Shown here in pieces: positions 1 to 11,698 of a stretch of 64,000 nt of DNA (position 1 is the stretch's first letter; each line of letters begins with the position of its first letter). The stretch covers positions 88,407-152,406 of the forward strand of contig JAECUM010005016.1 of the NCBI GenBank assembly GCA_016617855.1, given 5' to 3'. Origin of the DNA: Megalonaias nervosa (Eukaryota > Mollusca > Bivalvia > Unionida > Unionidae). The translations under genes were made by a program, and so were the position numbers. The notes below the pieces were generated by a model. It ran no database searches. It was not told the origin of the DNA and saw nothing but the letters and a program-made list of their open reading frames with translations.

Positions 1-1866
1 ATGTATTTTTATGGACATTGCATGTTGACAGCTTTTGAAATTACCAATTTCCAAAGGCAGCTAATTCGTTCACATCATCATAACATGCTTCTGAAACATT
101 AATGTAGATAAATTGTAAGTATCATTGATTTTGTTGGGAAATATACCTCTTCATCTTTAAAAATAAAATACCTTGGTTAGTGGTGCCATGATCACTTCTG
201 TGCCAAAGATGACAAGCTGAAAGACGGCTTGCAGCAATAGAATTTTTGAACCCCTCCTATTGATATGTCCTTAAATTTTCCAAACCTGTAATATTTCAAA
301 TTCATATTTATTGCCCTCGGGTGTGTACAACTTTAAGTATCTGAATCTGGTTTTCTTCGTAAAGTTACACAATGAGAATTAGAATTAATGCACCACACAT
401 AACTGGGGTGTGTGTTCTTGGACTGCACCATTTACTGCATGATCTTAACTTACTCCTGACTCTAAAAAGTGTTACTATAAAAGCACAGAAAAAAATTATT
501 ACTGGAAATTAGGAACAATTTGTATTAGCAGCTCAAAAAAATTATGCACAGCACGTAGGGAACAATTACAGACATGCTGTATAAACAACGGGTTATTGGA
601 CTTCTGATCAGATTGATTTATATGTTCTCATTTTCTGTGGTATTTGTTTAATTCATCTGTGGAGTAGAGGATATTATAAGAATTAACTGGTTTTAATAAA
701 ATAAACAGGAAGTTAAAAGAATTAGGTTTGTTCAAGATGTGGAGTTTATAACCAGCATTGTGCCTCTATTATAGTCGTATAAATGAGAAAGAAAAACCTC
801 AGTTATCTGCATTTATTTGGGAACCTTATAATTCTTTGGATAATCAAGTCTTTTTTTTACTGTATTAGAAATGCTTGGGACATGGTGTTTGTGCAAAGTT
901 TGGATAATGAAGATTGGCATAATATTAATTCATTATTTTCATTATTTTTGGTCAGGTTCCAAGGATTTGTTTTTTAGTTGCAGCAGAACATGAATTTTAA
1001 GCAAAAAAGAAAAATTAGCCACCAGCAGAAACATTGGGATCACTGAATCCTGAAGTTTAATATGAATCTGAAATATTCCCTTTTTTGTTACAAACGATAA
1101 AAAAAAATTTGAGACCCATGAAAACAAATGAATTCACATCGAGGCTTTACTCTGCCAAGGGATTGCTTATTGGTAATAAACCTTTTTGATGCATAATTTT
1201 TCTATCCTTTTTGTGGCACTACGTAGCCCTAGAGTGCTTGTGTACCATAAAATCCACAATAAACCAAAATACTTTACCAAGTTTCAGCCCTGTATGCAGG
1301 AATTTGTGCAGTTTTGATGTGATGCTGTGGAAATCTTTCTTGCTCATTGTTGCACCCTCAAGACCAGATCTTGTGTCCCCCAAATTAAGATTTTTTTGTA
1401 CCTCCCTGTGTTTTTTTGGCAGAGAAAATTTTAAAATCTGTCTAGAGTATTATTTTCAGGTTAGTCTGTATCTGTGTTGGCTCTGATCAAACAATGCCAA
1501 ATTTACTAAAATTATAAGGCATTAGCTAAGTTCCCATTTCAAAACAATATTTTTGACAATGATGGATTTTAGTGTTTTTTGACCATTATAATGGCAATGT
1601 GACGGTTGCAACAGAAAATATATAATTTTAGTGTCGTGATAGTCAAATCAACTATAACAGTGATATTACCATTGCAACTATAATAATACTGCAGCAACTA
1701 TATATACACTATTAAAACAACAGAAAATACGATCAAATTCGTATTTTAATATTTTTGTATTTCGTTAAAATGGTAGGTCAGTATTGTAATGGTTGTAGAT
1801 ATTATATTGATTATAAATATCATTGCAATGATACTGGCATTAAAAATACCATTTGCAATGGTCAAT

Positions 1867-2086
1867 TACCATATATACTCGCTTATTATTAGTCAAATCA
1901 AACTGCAAAACAGCAAAGATCGAGATCTGCCATAGCATAAGATGCCTGCAGATCAGGGTCTGTGTTGTTTGTTATACTGATTACTCCTTACAAACTGCAC
2001 AGACCCAGATCTGCCAGCGCATTATGTATTGGCAGATCTGGATCTGTGCAGTTAGCAGTTGGACTCATAAGTGAGTATATACGGTA
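1867..2086 (-). mobile_element. Double-hairpin MITE, copy 1
   Basis: About 220 bp bounded by inverted ends (TACCATATATACTCGCTTA on the left, TAAGTGAGTATATACGGTA on the right). Inside are two successive hairpins, each containing a GCAGATC-type arm (…CAGATCAGGGTCTGTG… and …CAGACCCAGATCTGCC…) separated by a short spacer near TACTGATTACTCC. It shares this structure with ten other copies in the window. No coding capacity is visible. The strand given is arbitrary and relative to copies at 26500 and 46807. Confidence 0.85.
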
Positions 2087-2652
2087 CAGTTTCATCAACA
2101 ATATTTTGCATTGCAGAGATACAATTGGATACCAATGCAGTGATATTTGGATACCATTGCAATGTAACCAGTAGTTTTAGCATCTTTTGTACTCCATACT
2201 ACTTGCACCATTCTCACCAAACCAGAACTAGCTATAATAGCCCTTCATTTAGCCACAGCTAATGAGATCAGCAGGTGATAAGTAAGGTTGATTGACATGG
2301 ATTTGTCAGCAGTGTTGAAGAATAAACCAAAACTGAACAGTATTAATTAAATACACTGTGTGCCCATCGATTTTGTGTGTAAAAGATACTAGGAAGTAAA
2401 TCATTATCACTATTCATCAAGAAATACAAGGCAGTAAAATATGCAGAGGAGGTGCTATATTTTCCACAGCCATTACTATAAAATTGGTTCCTTTTACACA
2501 GGAAAATGTGCAATTAGACTTGAGTTTCAAACTTTGTGACAGCAGAATATTAGGTGTTTTAAACAGCCTAAACTGGTTTTACAGCAGTTTCGGATCAGCT
2601 ATCCATCCATATAAGTTACAGCAGTCTGTGTTGACCACACCCAACATTAGTA

Positions 2653-2721
2653 CAGCAGAACCTGTCTTGAAAGACCACCCTTTCTGCCAGAAAATAATGC
2701 TCTCATAAGACAGATTTTACT
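2653..2721. mobile_element. Short CAG…CTG palindromic MITE, TA-flanked
   Basis: A 69-bp unit starts CAGCAGAACCTGTCTTGAAA and ends ATAAGACAGATTTTACTG, with TA on both sides (2651-2652 and 2722-2723). Its right-hand TA is shared with the next element. Ends and target match the larger CAGTAAAACCTG family at 2724-2884 and 43801-45431, so it looks like an internally deleted relative. Confidence 0.65.
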
Positions 2722-2723
2722 GT

Positions 2724-2884
2724 ACAGTAAAACCTGTCTCGAGAGACCACCTGTCTTGAGAGACCAGATTCTTCATATAGATTTATTGATTATATAGTGT
2801 TATGACCTGTTATGAGAGACCACCTCTCATGAGAGACCATTATGATTTGGCAGAATGGGTGGTCTTTCAAGACAGGTTCCACTG
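2724..2884. mobile_element. CAGT-ended palindromic MITE with TA target duplication
   Basis: A 161-bp element begins CAGTAAAACCTGTCTCGAGA and ends CTTTCAAGACAGGTTCCACTG. The two ends are inverted copies over about 28 bp with few mismatches. TA flanks both sides (2722-2723, 2885-2886). CAGT ends plus a TA target are typical of the Tc1/mariner/pogo superfamily. It has no open reading frame, so it is non-autonomous. Internally it repeats the motif GAGAGACCACC several times, suggesting self-duplication of the terminal sequence. Confidence 0.8.
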
Positions 2885-3030
2885 TACCACCCATGTCTTT
2901 CCATTATAATTTTATTCACAAAGTACCTATATAGTAATGAGCAAGTCATCAAATAAGTTGCCACATTTTCCATTAAGAAGCAAATGTGTTTAAATGCCAA
3001 GGTTTGAGCCGCTAAAACACTATCTGACAG

Positions 3031-3170
3031 TCTGCTGTTGTGGGTTTTACGCCGTATTTCAGCACATGATAGGCCATACATGGCAGACAGAATTTCTGGC
3101 AGAGAAGGAACCCAGGAAGAACCACCAACCCAAAGGAAGCTACTTTCAAACTTTTCCACATACTGGTGTT
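3031..3170 (-). mobile_element. SINE family B, truncated copy
   Basis: Reads TTTTACGCCGTATTTCAGCACATGATAGGCCATACATGGC… followed by GGAACCCAGGAAGAACCACC. This matches, in the same orientation, the 3' part of the fuller minus-strand copy at 58035-58305. The tRNA-like head is missing or too diverged to recognise. Confidence 0.65.
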
Positions 3171-3914
3171 TGCCATACAGTCTCTACAAGGTTTACAATG
3201 ATAATTGGCTGCCATCTTTGGTGTGTCATAGGTTCTTTAATTCTCATTCTCTTCATAATAAAGTACAAAACTGGTAGAGACTGACAACATGTATGGAACC
3301 AGTCTAAGAAGAATAACACTGCAAAAATGGTGGCAGACTGTCATTGTAATACCTCAGAGATAATGAAATACAACTTTTAAGGAACTTAATATTTGTTTAA
3401 GATCCACCTCCCAAATCTACAGATTTAAGTACCAATAAAAACTTTTATTTTCTGCAACGCACAAATATTGATGACCACAAAAATGCATTATTTCAAAGAA
3501 ATATTTTCTTTATATGAACTAAAATGCTATCCATAAATATAGTACGAAAAAAACTGAATTCATAAGTTGACTCGTAAATCATCACTGGTGTTAAGTCAGT
3601 TAGAAACGTCGCATTATTTCATTTGACAATGATTGATTTGGATTTTGTACCTTGAGACCTTTGACTTTGATGGTGAATAAAATCCCTCTTGACTATAATA
3701 TTTGTTTTAGTGCTAAATATTTATTGCAGATAGTGCATTGTGTTTATTCTTCAGGTTTTCAAAGATTCATGGTCATAAATTTTATGGTAACAGAATTGGA
3801 GAATTTTAAGGCAAGATATAAAGATAAGACAGAATAAACCAAATGTTTTCACCGACTAGAAAGAGGGGTTAGGTCGTGATGTTAAAATTATTGATGAACA
3901 GACACATAAATAAA

Positions 3915-4062
3915 TACTGTATATGTACTTACTTATAAGTCGGGTGCAGCTGAACTGCAAACAATAACAACCCTAATCTCTTGTCACAGAATGTGCTAGC
4001 AGATCAGGGTCTGTGTTGTTTGTACTGCTGATCACTCATAACAAACTGCATAGATCCATATA
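3915..4062 (-). mobile_element. Double-hairpin MITE, partial copy
   Basis: Contains ACTTATAAGTCGGG, then GCTAGCAGATCAGGGTCTGTG, TTGTTTGTACTGCTGATCACTC and AACAAACTGCATAGATCC, in the same order as the copy at 1867-2086. The second hairpin and right end are missing. Confidence 0.7.
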
Positions 4063-4689
4063 AAGAACACCTCACTGTCAGATTCCTTTGGTTAATTTCA
4101 TCATCACTTTCAGACATTTTTTTTTACAGAGAACTCTTGTCATCAATGACATTTTATGGCCCTTCAGCCTTGGGAGGATAATCAAGTAAACCATTGTAAT
4201 GTACATGTATACAAAGTCTCCGAATTATTGTCGTTATATCCATTCACAAAACATTGCAGTTTTATTAAAATGAATCACTTCAGTTTTCTTTCCAAAGTAT
4301 TTTGACACTTCACATAATCTTTTCCAGATATTTTCAGATGTCCAAATTATGACCAGTCCAAAACAAGGTTATTGCTAATTGAGTTATTTAAATATTTGTT
4401 ACCTTTGGGTTTAGTTGTTTATGCTCTTGTTTTGTTACCACTTTTAGTTTTTTGAGTGTGCCTTCTGTAAACAAAAGTGAGCTGATGGTATGGCCTTAGC
4501 ATCCATGTTTGTGATCATGTCATGATTGATGATTATTTGTACATGATTTTAGTGGCAGCTTTTGAACTTTAAATCCATTTAAATTTGTCAAGTGGATATT
4601 AATTTGTAATCAAATATGGCCACCATTAGTAAGAATAGTAAAACCTTTAAATAATTTCTAAAAACTCACTCAATATAATTTGAGCACAT

Positions 4690-5340
4690 TTGACAAAATG
4701 GATCCTGGCATGTTGCTCATTAAAATTTGGTATGAAAGGTGTTATACGTTTTTAAGTTCATTTTGCTCTTACAACTTCCTGATATGGGGTTTTCACTAAA
4801 CATGGGGTTTTCACTAAACAATTTGATTTCCACTTGGTATTACATGTAATAAACATGGTGCTGATGTGAACTCTAACACAGCTGCCCCAAATCTTGTTAT
4901 CACTGCTTCTCCTAAACAGATGGCCATAGCATATTGGTATTTTTATCCTATCTGGTTGATCCTAAATAACAACTGTTCCAATCAGACCTCTGATGTGTTC
5001 TCCAAGGTAAGAACTCTTGAAAATGTCAATGCTGCTTCTACTGAACAGATGGTAGTATAGACATGGGGTTTTCACTACAAGGGTTCTTATGATATCTTGG
5101 TGGTCCTAATTAAAAAAAAAAGGTGCTGGTCAAGCCGCCAACATCATTGCAATATTGGCTATCTTGAAATTCTTGTTGTTACTTGGGCTTTTTAATGGAT
5201 GGTCATATTGACATGAGTTTTCACTAAAACACTCTGCACTATGTTTTTGGTCCTGAATAAATATTATTCTAATGCAACCTAAATTTTAAAAAATTTCTGT
5301 AACATCTGCTTCTTCAGAACAGATGCTTTTTCCACCTTTT
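4690..5340. repeat. Degenerate ~150-190 bp tandem repeat (TGGGGTTTTCACTA motif)
   Basis: The motif ATGGGGTTTTCACTA occurs twice close together near 4790-4820, again near 5064-5080 and as ATGAGTTTTCACTA near 5212. It is spaced with repeated blocks such as CTTCT(C/A)CT(A/G)AACAGATGG (near 4908, 5035 and, diverged, 5310) and (T/C)TGGT(T/C)(C/G)(A/T)CCTAA. These recurrences in fixed order indicate three to four eroded tandem units. No function is visible. Confidence 0.55.
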
Positions 5341-5492
5341 TTTAAAAACAAAATTAAGAAAACCCTCTCTTTTTTTTCTTCAATATATTAAGTTCATCCT
5401 GTATTCAAATGCTGTTGACGGCCTTTCTGAATTCTTTTTATGGCCAGTTTTCCTGACAATCTGACTGAAATCAGATCTCCAGTGTCCTACAT

Positions 5493-5678
5493 CAGGTGTT
5501 GGCAACCTATGGCATGCATGCCACAAGATGGCACATCAAGAAATTTGTGTGGCACATGAAGGGCAGCCAAACATCTTGATTTTAAGTGTTACTCTCTTGC
5601 TAGTGGTATGTTCTCGTTCATTTTGTAATCAATCCAGAAAAAAGTGGCACACTAGGTAAAATAGGTTGCTGACCCCTG
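5493..5678. mobile_element. hAT-type MITE with perfect 8-bp target duplication
   Basis: Begins CAGGTGTTGGCAACCTATGG and ends AATAGGTTGCTGACCCCTG. The terminal inverted repeats match over about 18 bp. It is flanked on both sides by the identical octamer TCCTACAT (5485-5492 and 5679-5686). Eight-bp duplications with CAGNG-type ends are the hallmark of hAT transposons. At 186 bp without an ORF it is non-autonomous. Confidence 0.88.
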
Positions 5679-6463
5679 TCCTACATGAAGATCTGACAGT
5701 GACCACTTGGGTGTAATGTTCTGGTGACCTTTGAATTACCCAATGGAAATGCAGCTGTCGGAAATTTGAAAGTGAATCAAATCATTTGGCACACATTGAT
5801 GCTTTTGAGCGATACTGCTCATTTTCCCAAACAAGAAGGTGTAAGACTTCATCTTATTGGCTGGTAAAATTAGCAATTATGGTAATAACAAAGGTCACCA
5901 GATCCTGGCAGATATTTACTGTTACTGTTTTTTTTTTCGTCAGTTTTTGTTTTTCTGAAATCAAATTTTCGTTAATGTGATTATCATTATATTGGACAAA
6001 GGCAGGCATTTAAAATTCAGAAATTTTCAGTATTTTGAGGCTTATTACATAATCATATAATCTGTATGGTTGTAATTAGCAATTAAGAGAAGTCCTTAAA
6101 TAATCTACTACAAATGATGACCTGATCATCTTTACTTTCAGAATTTGCGCTGTGTTTAAGTTGCACCTACATCATTTAAAATCAACATTTTAGCACATCA
6201 AAGTGATGCACTACTCACTAATACACGAGTCAAACCTAAAGTGACCAAATACAAATCAGCTGCATATAAAAGCCAAAATATATAGTCCCATTTTTGCATC
6301 GGTCACTACTTGCCTGCCTTCATGATTACAATGGCAACTTAGATATGAAGACCACTTCCAGATGCATGTTTCCCTGTATGGCTGTTATTATACATTCATT
6401 TTCTGTGTTTATTTGCCAAGTTTATGCAGCAAATTTCAGAATGTTTTACTCTTTTTATTTCAG

Positions 6464-8270
6464 GATCCCCTTGAGATTTTAGTCAACTCGAAGCCTGAAA
6501 AGAAATCAGAGAGTAGGCGTTCGTTTCTTCCCCCACCTAAGTCTTACTCAAAGCCAACATTTTCGGAAGATCAGGTGCCTAAAACTCAGCCTATACCAAT
6601 TCCGGTATCCCCAACTTCCAAAGTCACTCCAAAAGAATGTGAAGGGGAGGCCTCAGAATTTGTTGTAGGTGATCGTGTTTGTATAAGTGGAGTAAAGACT
6701 GGCACCTTACTGTATTTCGGAAGCTTTCATTTGGCTGAGGGATTGTGGTGTGGAATTGCTCTTGATGAACCAGATGGAAACCATGATGGTTTGGTAAAAG
6801 ATATTCGTTATTTCACATGCCGTAAAGGTCATGGAATTTTCGCTCCAGTAGATAAAGTCTCTAACTTACATGCAAAAAAGAAACAAAATACTGCTGAGCT
6901 TATAGGGTCTCCACCATCTCAGATCTCGGTACTGTCACCATACAGGAAGGTAGATAGTATTCACCAGAAACAGTTACATGAATTTGAGAAAGCACCTGAT
7001 GAAACTGAGACTCTGCATTCAGTTTTAGAAAGAAAGCTTCAGACAGTGCCCAAGAGAAACCTCTCCAGACAGGGATACGGTGTGTCAAGGTCAAAAACTG
7101 ATGGAAGTTTCATAGAGGAGGAACTTGAAGAAGTTGTGGATGAGGCAGATAAGGATAGTCCTTCAAAACGAGTTGGTGATAAAGAGGGTTTCAATCGTAC
7201 ATACAACTTGGCGAATGAAATCTATGGTAGCCCAGAACATGCTGTCTCACTTGGAGGTAGTTCAGGGGGTGATGACTCATGGAGTCTGAGTTCAAAACCA
7301 TGTTTGGTGGGAAATGCAAAGCAGTATATGAACATTACATTTGACAGTGAAGGTCAAGAAAGTAAAGAAGGTGAGAGCACAGAAAGTAAAGAATCCAATA
7401 TTGTAGAGACCGAGGAATCCCCATCACCTGAATTTATTTTTGATCAAGAGATGATTGAAGATGGAGAATTTGACACAGAAAATATTCAGATTCTAACAGA
7501 GGCACAGTTAATTGCTCATGGCCTGGAAATTAGCCATGACTCTAGTCTTGGCCTTTTGTCGAGTTTTATGCTAGAAAAAACGAGTGATATTCTAGAATTA
7601 GTAGAATATGAGGCAGAAGAAAACAAGTTCTTAAGACAAGGAGATATGGAGGAGTTAGGAAATGAAAATAAATCTTTGAATGCTGCTGTTCAATTTCTAG
7701 ACTTTGAGTCATCAACACCAATTATAACCAAAACACAAAGTGTAACTCACAATGATACATATATTCTTAATGACCAGAATGACACATACACCGTTGGTGA
7801 TGAAACAGATCAGTTGAAGTGCGTGTCAAAATTTGATAGCACATTTACTATGGATATTCAAGCAGAAAGCAAGGAACAGGAAATAGCAATGATTTTAAAT
7901 GACAAAGTAGACCTTCTTTCGAAGGGTCCAATGGTTGATTCTGGAATATCCCTTAAAGGATCCATGACAGATTCACAAGCAAGTTCAATGATGGAATCTG
8001 TGACTTCACTTTGCAGTTCTGTAGTGGATTCTTTACCATCTATGCGTGGTTCAATGTTGGATTCGGGAATATCAGTGCCTGGTGTAATGGTTGAATCTGG
8101 AGTTTCCTTAAAAGGAGATTCTGAGAATATTACAAATTCAGAGGAAGAAAAAATAAAAATGCGTGTACATATTTGTCGGGAAGATCAGAAGTTAATTACA
8201 GATTTAGAAGACGGACATAACAAAAAAGTGCGACCAGTGTCATTGATATCAGTAGCAAGTGCTGATACAG
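6464..8270 (+). CDS. Exon of a CAP-Gly domain protein (CLIP-like/plus-end-tracking)
   Basis: A 1807-nt exon encodes 602 residues plus one base. It starts after TTTTTATTTCAG in phase 0 and ends at ACAG|GTAGGT in phase 1. Residues 67-133 (6662-6862) form a CAP-Gly domain, the fold that binds EEY/F tails of tubulin and EB proteins. Visible are VGDRVCISGVKTGTLLYFG, the GLWCGIALDEP core, GNHDG in place of the usual GKNDG, and RYFTC…GHGIFAPVDKV. Before it lies a Pro/Lys/Ser linker. After it is about 470 acidic, Ser-rich residues without a clear fold, ending in internal repeats of the type MVDSGISLKG. The open frame upstream of 6464 (from 6362) and downstream of 8270 is intronic by the splice signals. 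The domain resembles CLIP and CEP350 CAP-Gly domains, but the flanking sequence matches neither that I can recall, so no gene symbol is given. Confidence 0.9.
7925..8125 (+). repeat. Coding internal repeats (MVDSGISLKG-like)
   Basis: Within the first exon the protein shows at least three related units, MVDSGISLKG, MLDSGISVPG and MVESGVSLKG, with intervening SMTDS, MMESVTS and VVDSLPS variants. The DNA copies are diverged, so the repeat is old or maintained at protein level. Serine and acid-rich short repeats like these often serve as phosphorylated linear segments; that role is inference. Confidence 0.7.
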
Positions 8271-10832
8271 GTAGGTACACAGGGCTGGAAAAATTTAAGA
8301 ACTCCAAATTGGGATTTTCTGAAATATCCTTTGCAATATTTTTTCGGATTTTTTTGAACTGTTAAGCAAATAAAAGAGTTTTTTACTGTTCAAGCAAAAT
8401 GTATTAAGAGAGCTCATGGGTGATGGTTTTACTCTATCAACAAATCATAAAGTATAATTTATCTGTCTTTGACCATTGAATATTATTATGTACAACTTAA
8501 TAAAGAAATCAAGCGGAAGTTAACTTTCTTGGAATTATTGTAATGATTGTAGGTTTCTGCACATGTAGAGTCTTAATAGTAATTAGACCCCCAACCAACA
8601 GTCGCAGAAATCCTGACAGCAATCTAGACTGGCCATCTGTCATCACTTTAGTTCTGTAAGAAAACTTGAATAGAACTTGTTTGATTTCAACCATATTTGG
8701 TATGCAACTTTACATTGATGAGACTAGGAAGGATTTTGATTTCCAATCCAATTCCCTTTCCTTTTAACTTTGATTTCTGCAGCTTAATTTTAACAAAAAT
8801 TGTTTAATTTAAATCAAATAAGGTATGCAACTCGACTCAGAGCTTGAATTAGTCTCAATTATTCTATCTAGGTCTTAGCCAGCAGTTATGAGTGAGGTTC
8901 ATAGTACCCATAATTAATGGAGGGAACTGAGGGGACTAACTTTGTAAATTTACATTTATTGTACATTCATTATTACATTTATGTACTTTTTTTCTACACA
9001 TGGTATTAGTATACTGTTAGACCTAGAATCATAAAAATTGATGGAAGGATGAATGTTTTTGAGTACTATGATTACTCATGAAAAATTGGTGTGGTCATAA
9101 ACACATACTTAACCCATGCAAGTAACACATAAAATGTATATGACAGTGACCTTCTTTGGTTACAAGGGTGTTGTCCTAACATATACGTATTCAGTTACAA
9201 AATTTCATGATTTCAACATAAATAGCACCCAGATATTTGTGCTTCAGACTCAGAATCTCAACAAAGTCACTGAAGCATGAATATAGGTCACAAAGAACCC
9301 ATTTTTGCAATAATAGGTAACAAGGACCCCTTTATTGCAGTAGTGACCTAAAACTTATTAAGATGAATCTACTCACCAAGTCCCATGACTTTAAGAAGCA
9401 TACTATGCATTTAGCATACCCCAAACAGGTGATGATGAGCTAAATTGAAATAATTAACCATAGCCAGTAAAAGATTAAATATAGGTCATGAATAGCTTGT
9501 TTTCATGTAAGAGTGTGGTTGTAACAGAGATGCATATCATTACATTTCAAAATTCTTGCATGAACAGTGCCTATACAATGAACATCCAACACAAAACTTA
9601 AGCCAGGTCAATGAAGCATAAAGTATGAGATGACATGTTCTCCTACTGAAACAAAGTAGTGCTCATTACAGTACTTTTTTGGTTCTGGGTTTGCAAAGTG
9701 ATTAACAGTACATATTTTTATAACATCTGCAAGTATCATTGATTTGGGGTGACAATGTATCAATAAAACTGCAGTTTTTTGAAAATACGGGTGACTTGTA
9801 GTGAGTGTAGTATTGTTTGACAGGATGAAGAAAAAAGAGCAGCAGATTTTGAAATTTTCTGTCTCTTAACTTATCACAGCTCAACTCATAACTTAAAAAG
9901 GAAAACTTCTCCATTGTTAAATGTTGCCTAGATTACCCAAAAATGTAAATGTTAATACCATTAAGAAATCGAGGGCTGTGTGTGAAACTGCAACTTTTCG
10001 AATCAGTATACAAACTTTGTCTCTTCTAAGACTTATATTTATATAAGGGGCCATTTTCTAGAGGGGTTTTAAACTGTCAGCTTCACAGAATACATAATTT
10101 CTTCATAAGGACCCGCTTTATTGTCAAGTTCCCATCAGACACCTATTTACAGAACAAAATTGGCTTCATTTGCAATGTGTTCTGGACTGACAAGAAGTAG
10201 GCAATATATGCAAAATTAATTGATAACTGATGCACATTAGATGTTAAGCAATGTTGAATATAGCCGTTTGTCAAGGATAGAAAATGCAGACATATTTATC
10301 CTTATGGTACAAATCTACATCTACTCAGTTCCAGGTTGTGTAAGAAATAAAGTTTTCCTCAACACAGCCTATTTTACCAAGACTGGACATGAGGATGAGT
10401 TTTTTCCTGAGCCCTGAGCTGTTGATTTCAGTTGGAAATATGGATAAATATTAACTTGAACTCTAGTTCAGAGAATTACTTTCTATGCCCTGAGGTCAAT
10501 ACAGAAGGAACTTCTATCTGTATGCAAATTTGTCTGTACATCCATCAAACTTTTGTTAAATTTTGTATTAACACCATTTTCTCCTGCACTGGTGGTTACA
10601 GGGTCACACAAAAGAGGTGTGTGTGGGTGATTCATTTTCTGAGAATATGTTTCTCCTGACATATATTGTTCTCAAAGGCTTACTTCATTGTGTAAATCCT
10701 ACAAGTTTTCGTGTCTCAAAATGCAAGAGATGTTTGGAGCAGTAAGTGTTGCAGTGGGAAGATCGAAATACCCTGAGAAATTCTTTTATCCAGGCTTTGG
10801 TGGAAGCTTGGCATGGTGATCACTTTGGCATC

Positions 10833-10968
10833 CAATTATGTATCAGTCCACACCCATGACTAATGTCAATTATGTATCAGTCCACACCCATGACTAATGT
10901 CAATTATGTATCAGTCCACACCCATGACTAATGTCAATTATGTATCAGTCCACACCCATGACTAATGT
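10833..10968. repeat. 34-bp minisatellite, four identical units
   Basis: Four perfect head-to-tail copies of a 34-bp unit (starting CAATTATGTATCAGTCCACA) at 10833, 10867, 10901 and 10935. Identity among units implies recent expansion. Confidence 0.95.
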
Positions 10969-11655
10969 CAATGTGAAGTTTTTTCAGCTAAGATCAGCGT
11001 TAAAGTTTACTTATAGCTAAATGCAAGTAGACTCGACAAAAGGGGAGAGTCTCTATTTATTTCTTTATTTATTTATTTATGTAAATGAATTTTGTCAGAA
11101 TTTCCACTTCTGATTAAACTTGATCACCTTGAGTTTTCTCCAGAATGCATAAATGCATGAGTCCTTGCTAAAATGAATGAATTCCACCTCAGCAAATGAG
11201 CAGAAATCATGCAGTTTTCCATGAATGTAATAAAACCTGCAACATTCAGTAACATTAATCAAGCTTAGTCTGATCATGTAAGCACTTGATTTCTAGATCA
11301 GTCTCCGCACTCAGGCGCTTATTAAATGACCTTTATGCAGTTATTAAAAGCATTTTATCAAGTGCGCTTGGTAAGGTTGCACAGTGGTGGACATGCCTTT
11401 TTATATTCAGTGGTAATATCTCAACAGTTACATTTAGTTCTAATGCAAATAATGTGGTGCTGTTATTATAATGAACAGTCGCTGAGCTGATGATGAAGAT
11501 AAAGAACTGCAACTTTTATCTTCAATCATTACACTTTATCACAGTCACCTGTTGAAGTAAATTCTAATTGGTCTATTCATTGGTAGTGTTCAATTATGAA
11601 AACTAATCTCCTTAAAAATTGAGGATACCATATTCAAAAATTCTCCCTCTGCATG

Positions 11656-11659
11656 CATT

Positions 11660-11698
<39 letters not shown>
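11656..11698. repeat. Compound (AT)n(GT)n microsatellite
   Basis: A short TATA run passes directly into a run of about twelve GT dinucleotides. It is likely length-variable. Confidence 0.9.

Larger units (their letters stand above)
1..6463. other. Upstream non-coding region (probably intron) with repeats
   Basis: No convincing exon was found before the acceptor at 6461-6463. The stretch is AT-rich with stops in all frames. It holds two copies of the double-hairpin MITE (1867-2086, and a partial one near 3915-4062), small TA-flanked palindromic MITEs at 2653-2884, a truncated SINE at 3031-3170, a degenerate repeat at 4690-5340 and a hAT MITE at 5493-5678. Because the exon at 6464 begins in phase 0 right after a pyrimidine-rich tract and has no obvious in-frame initiator, upstream exons of the same gene are expected to lie left of the window or to be too small to recognise here. 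Confidence 0.6.

Noticed and set aside
6362..6463. N-terminal 34-codon extension of the CAP-Gly open frame, beginning with an ATG
   Set aside because: It ends in a polypyrimidine tract and CAG, reads as hydrophobic intron-like sequence and lies before a good acceptor, so it is intronic.
8271..8365. C-terminal continuation of the CAP-Gly exon to a stop
   Set aside because: A near-consensus donor ACAG|GTAGGT interrupts it, and the phase fits the exon at 14632-14940. A retained-intron isoform is possible but unsupported.
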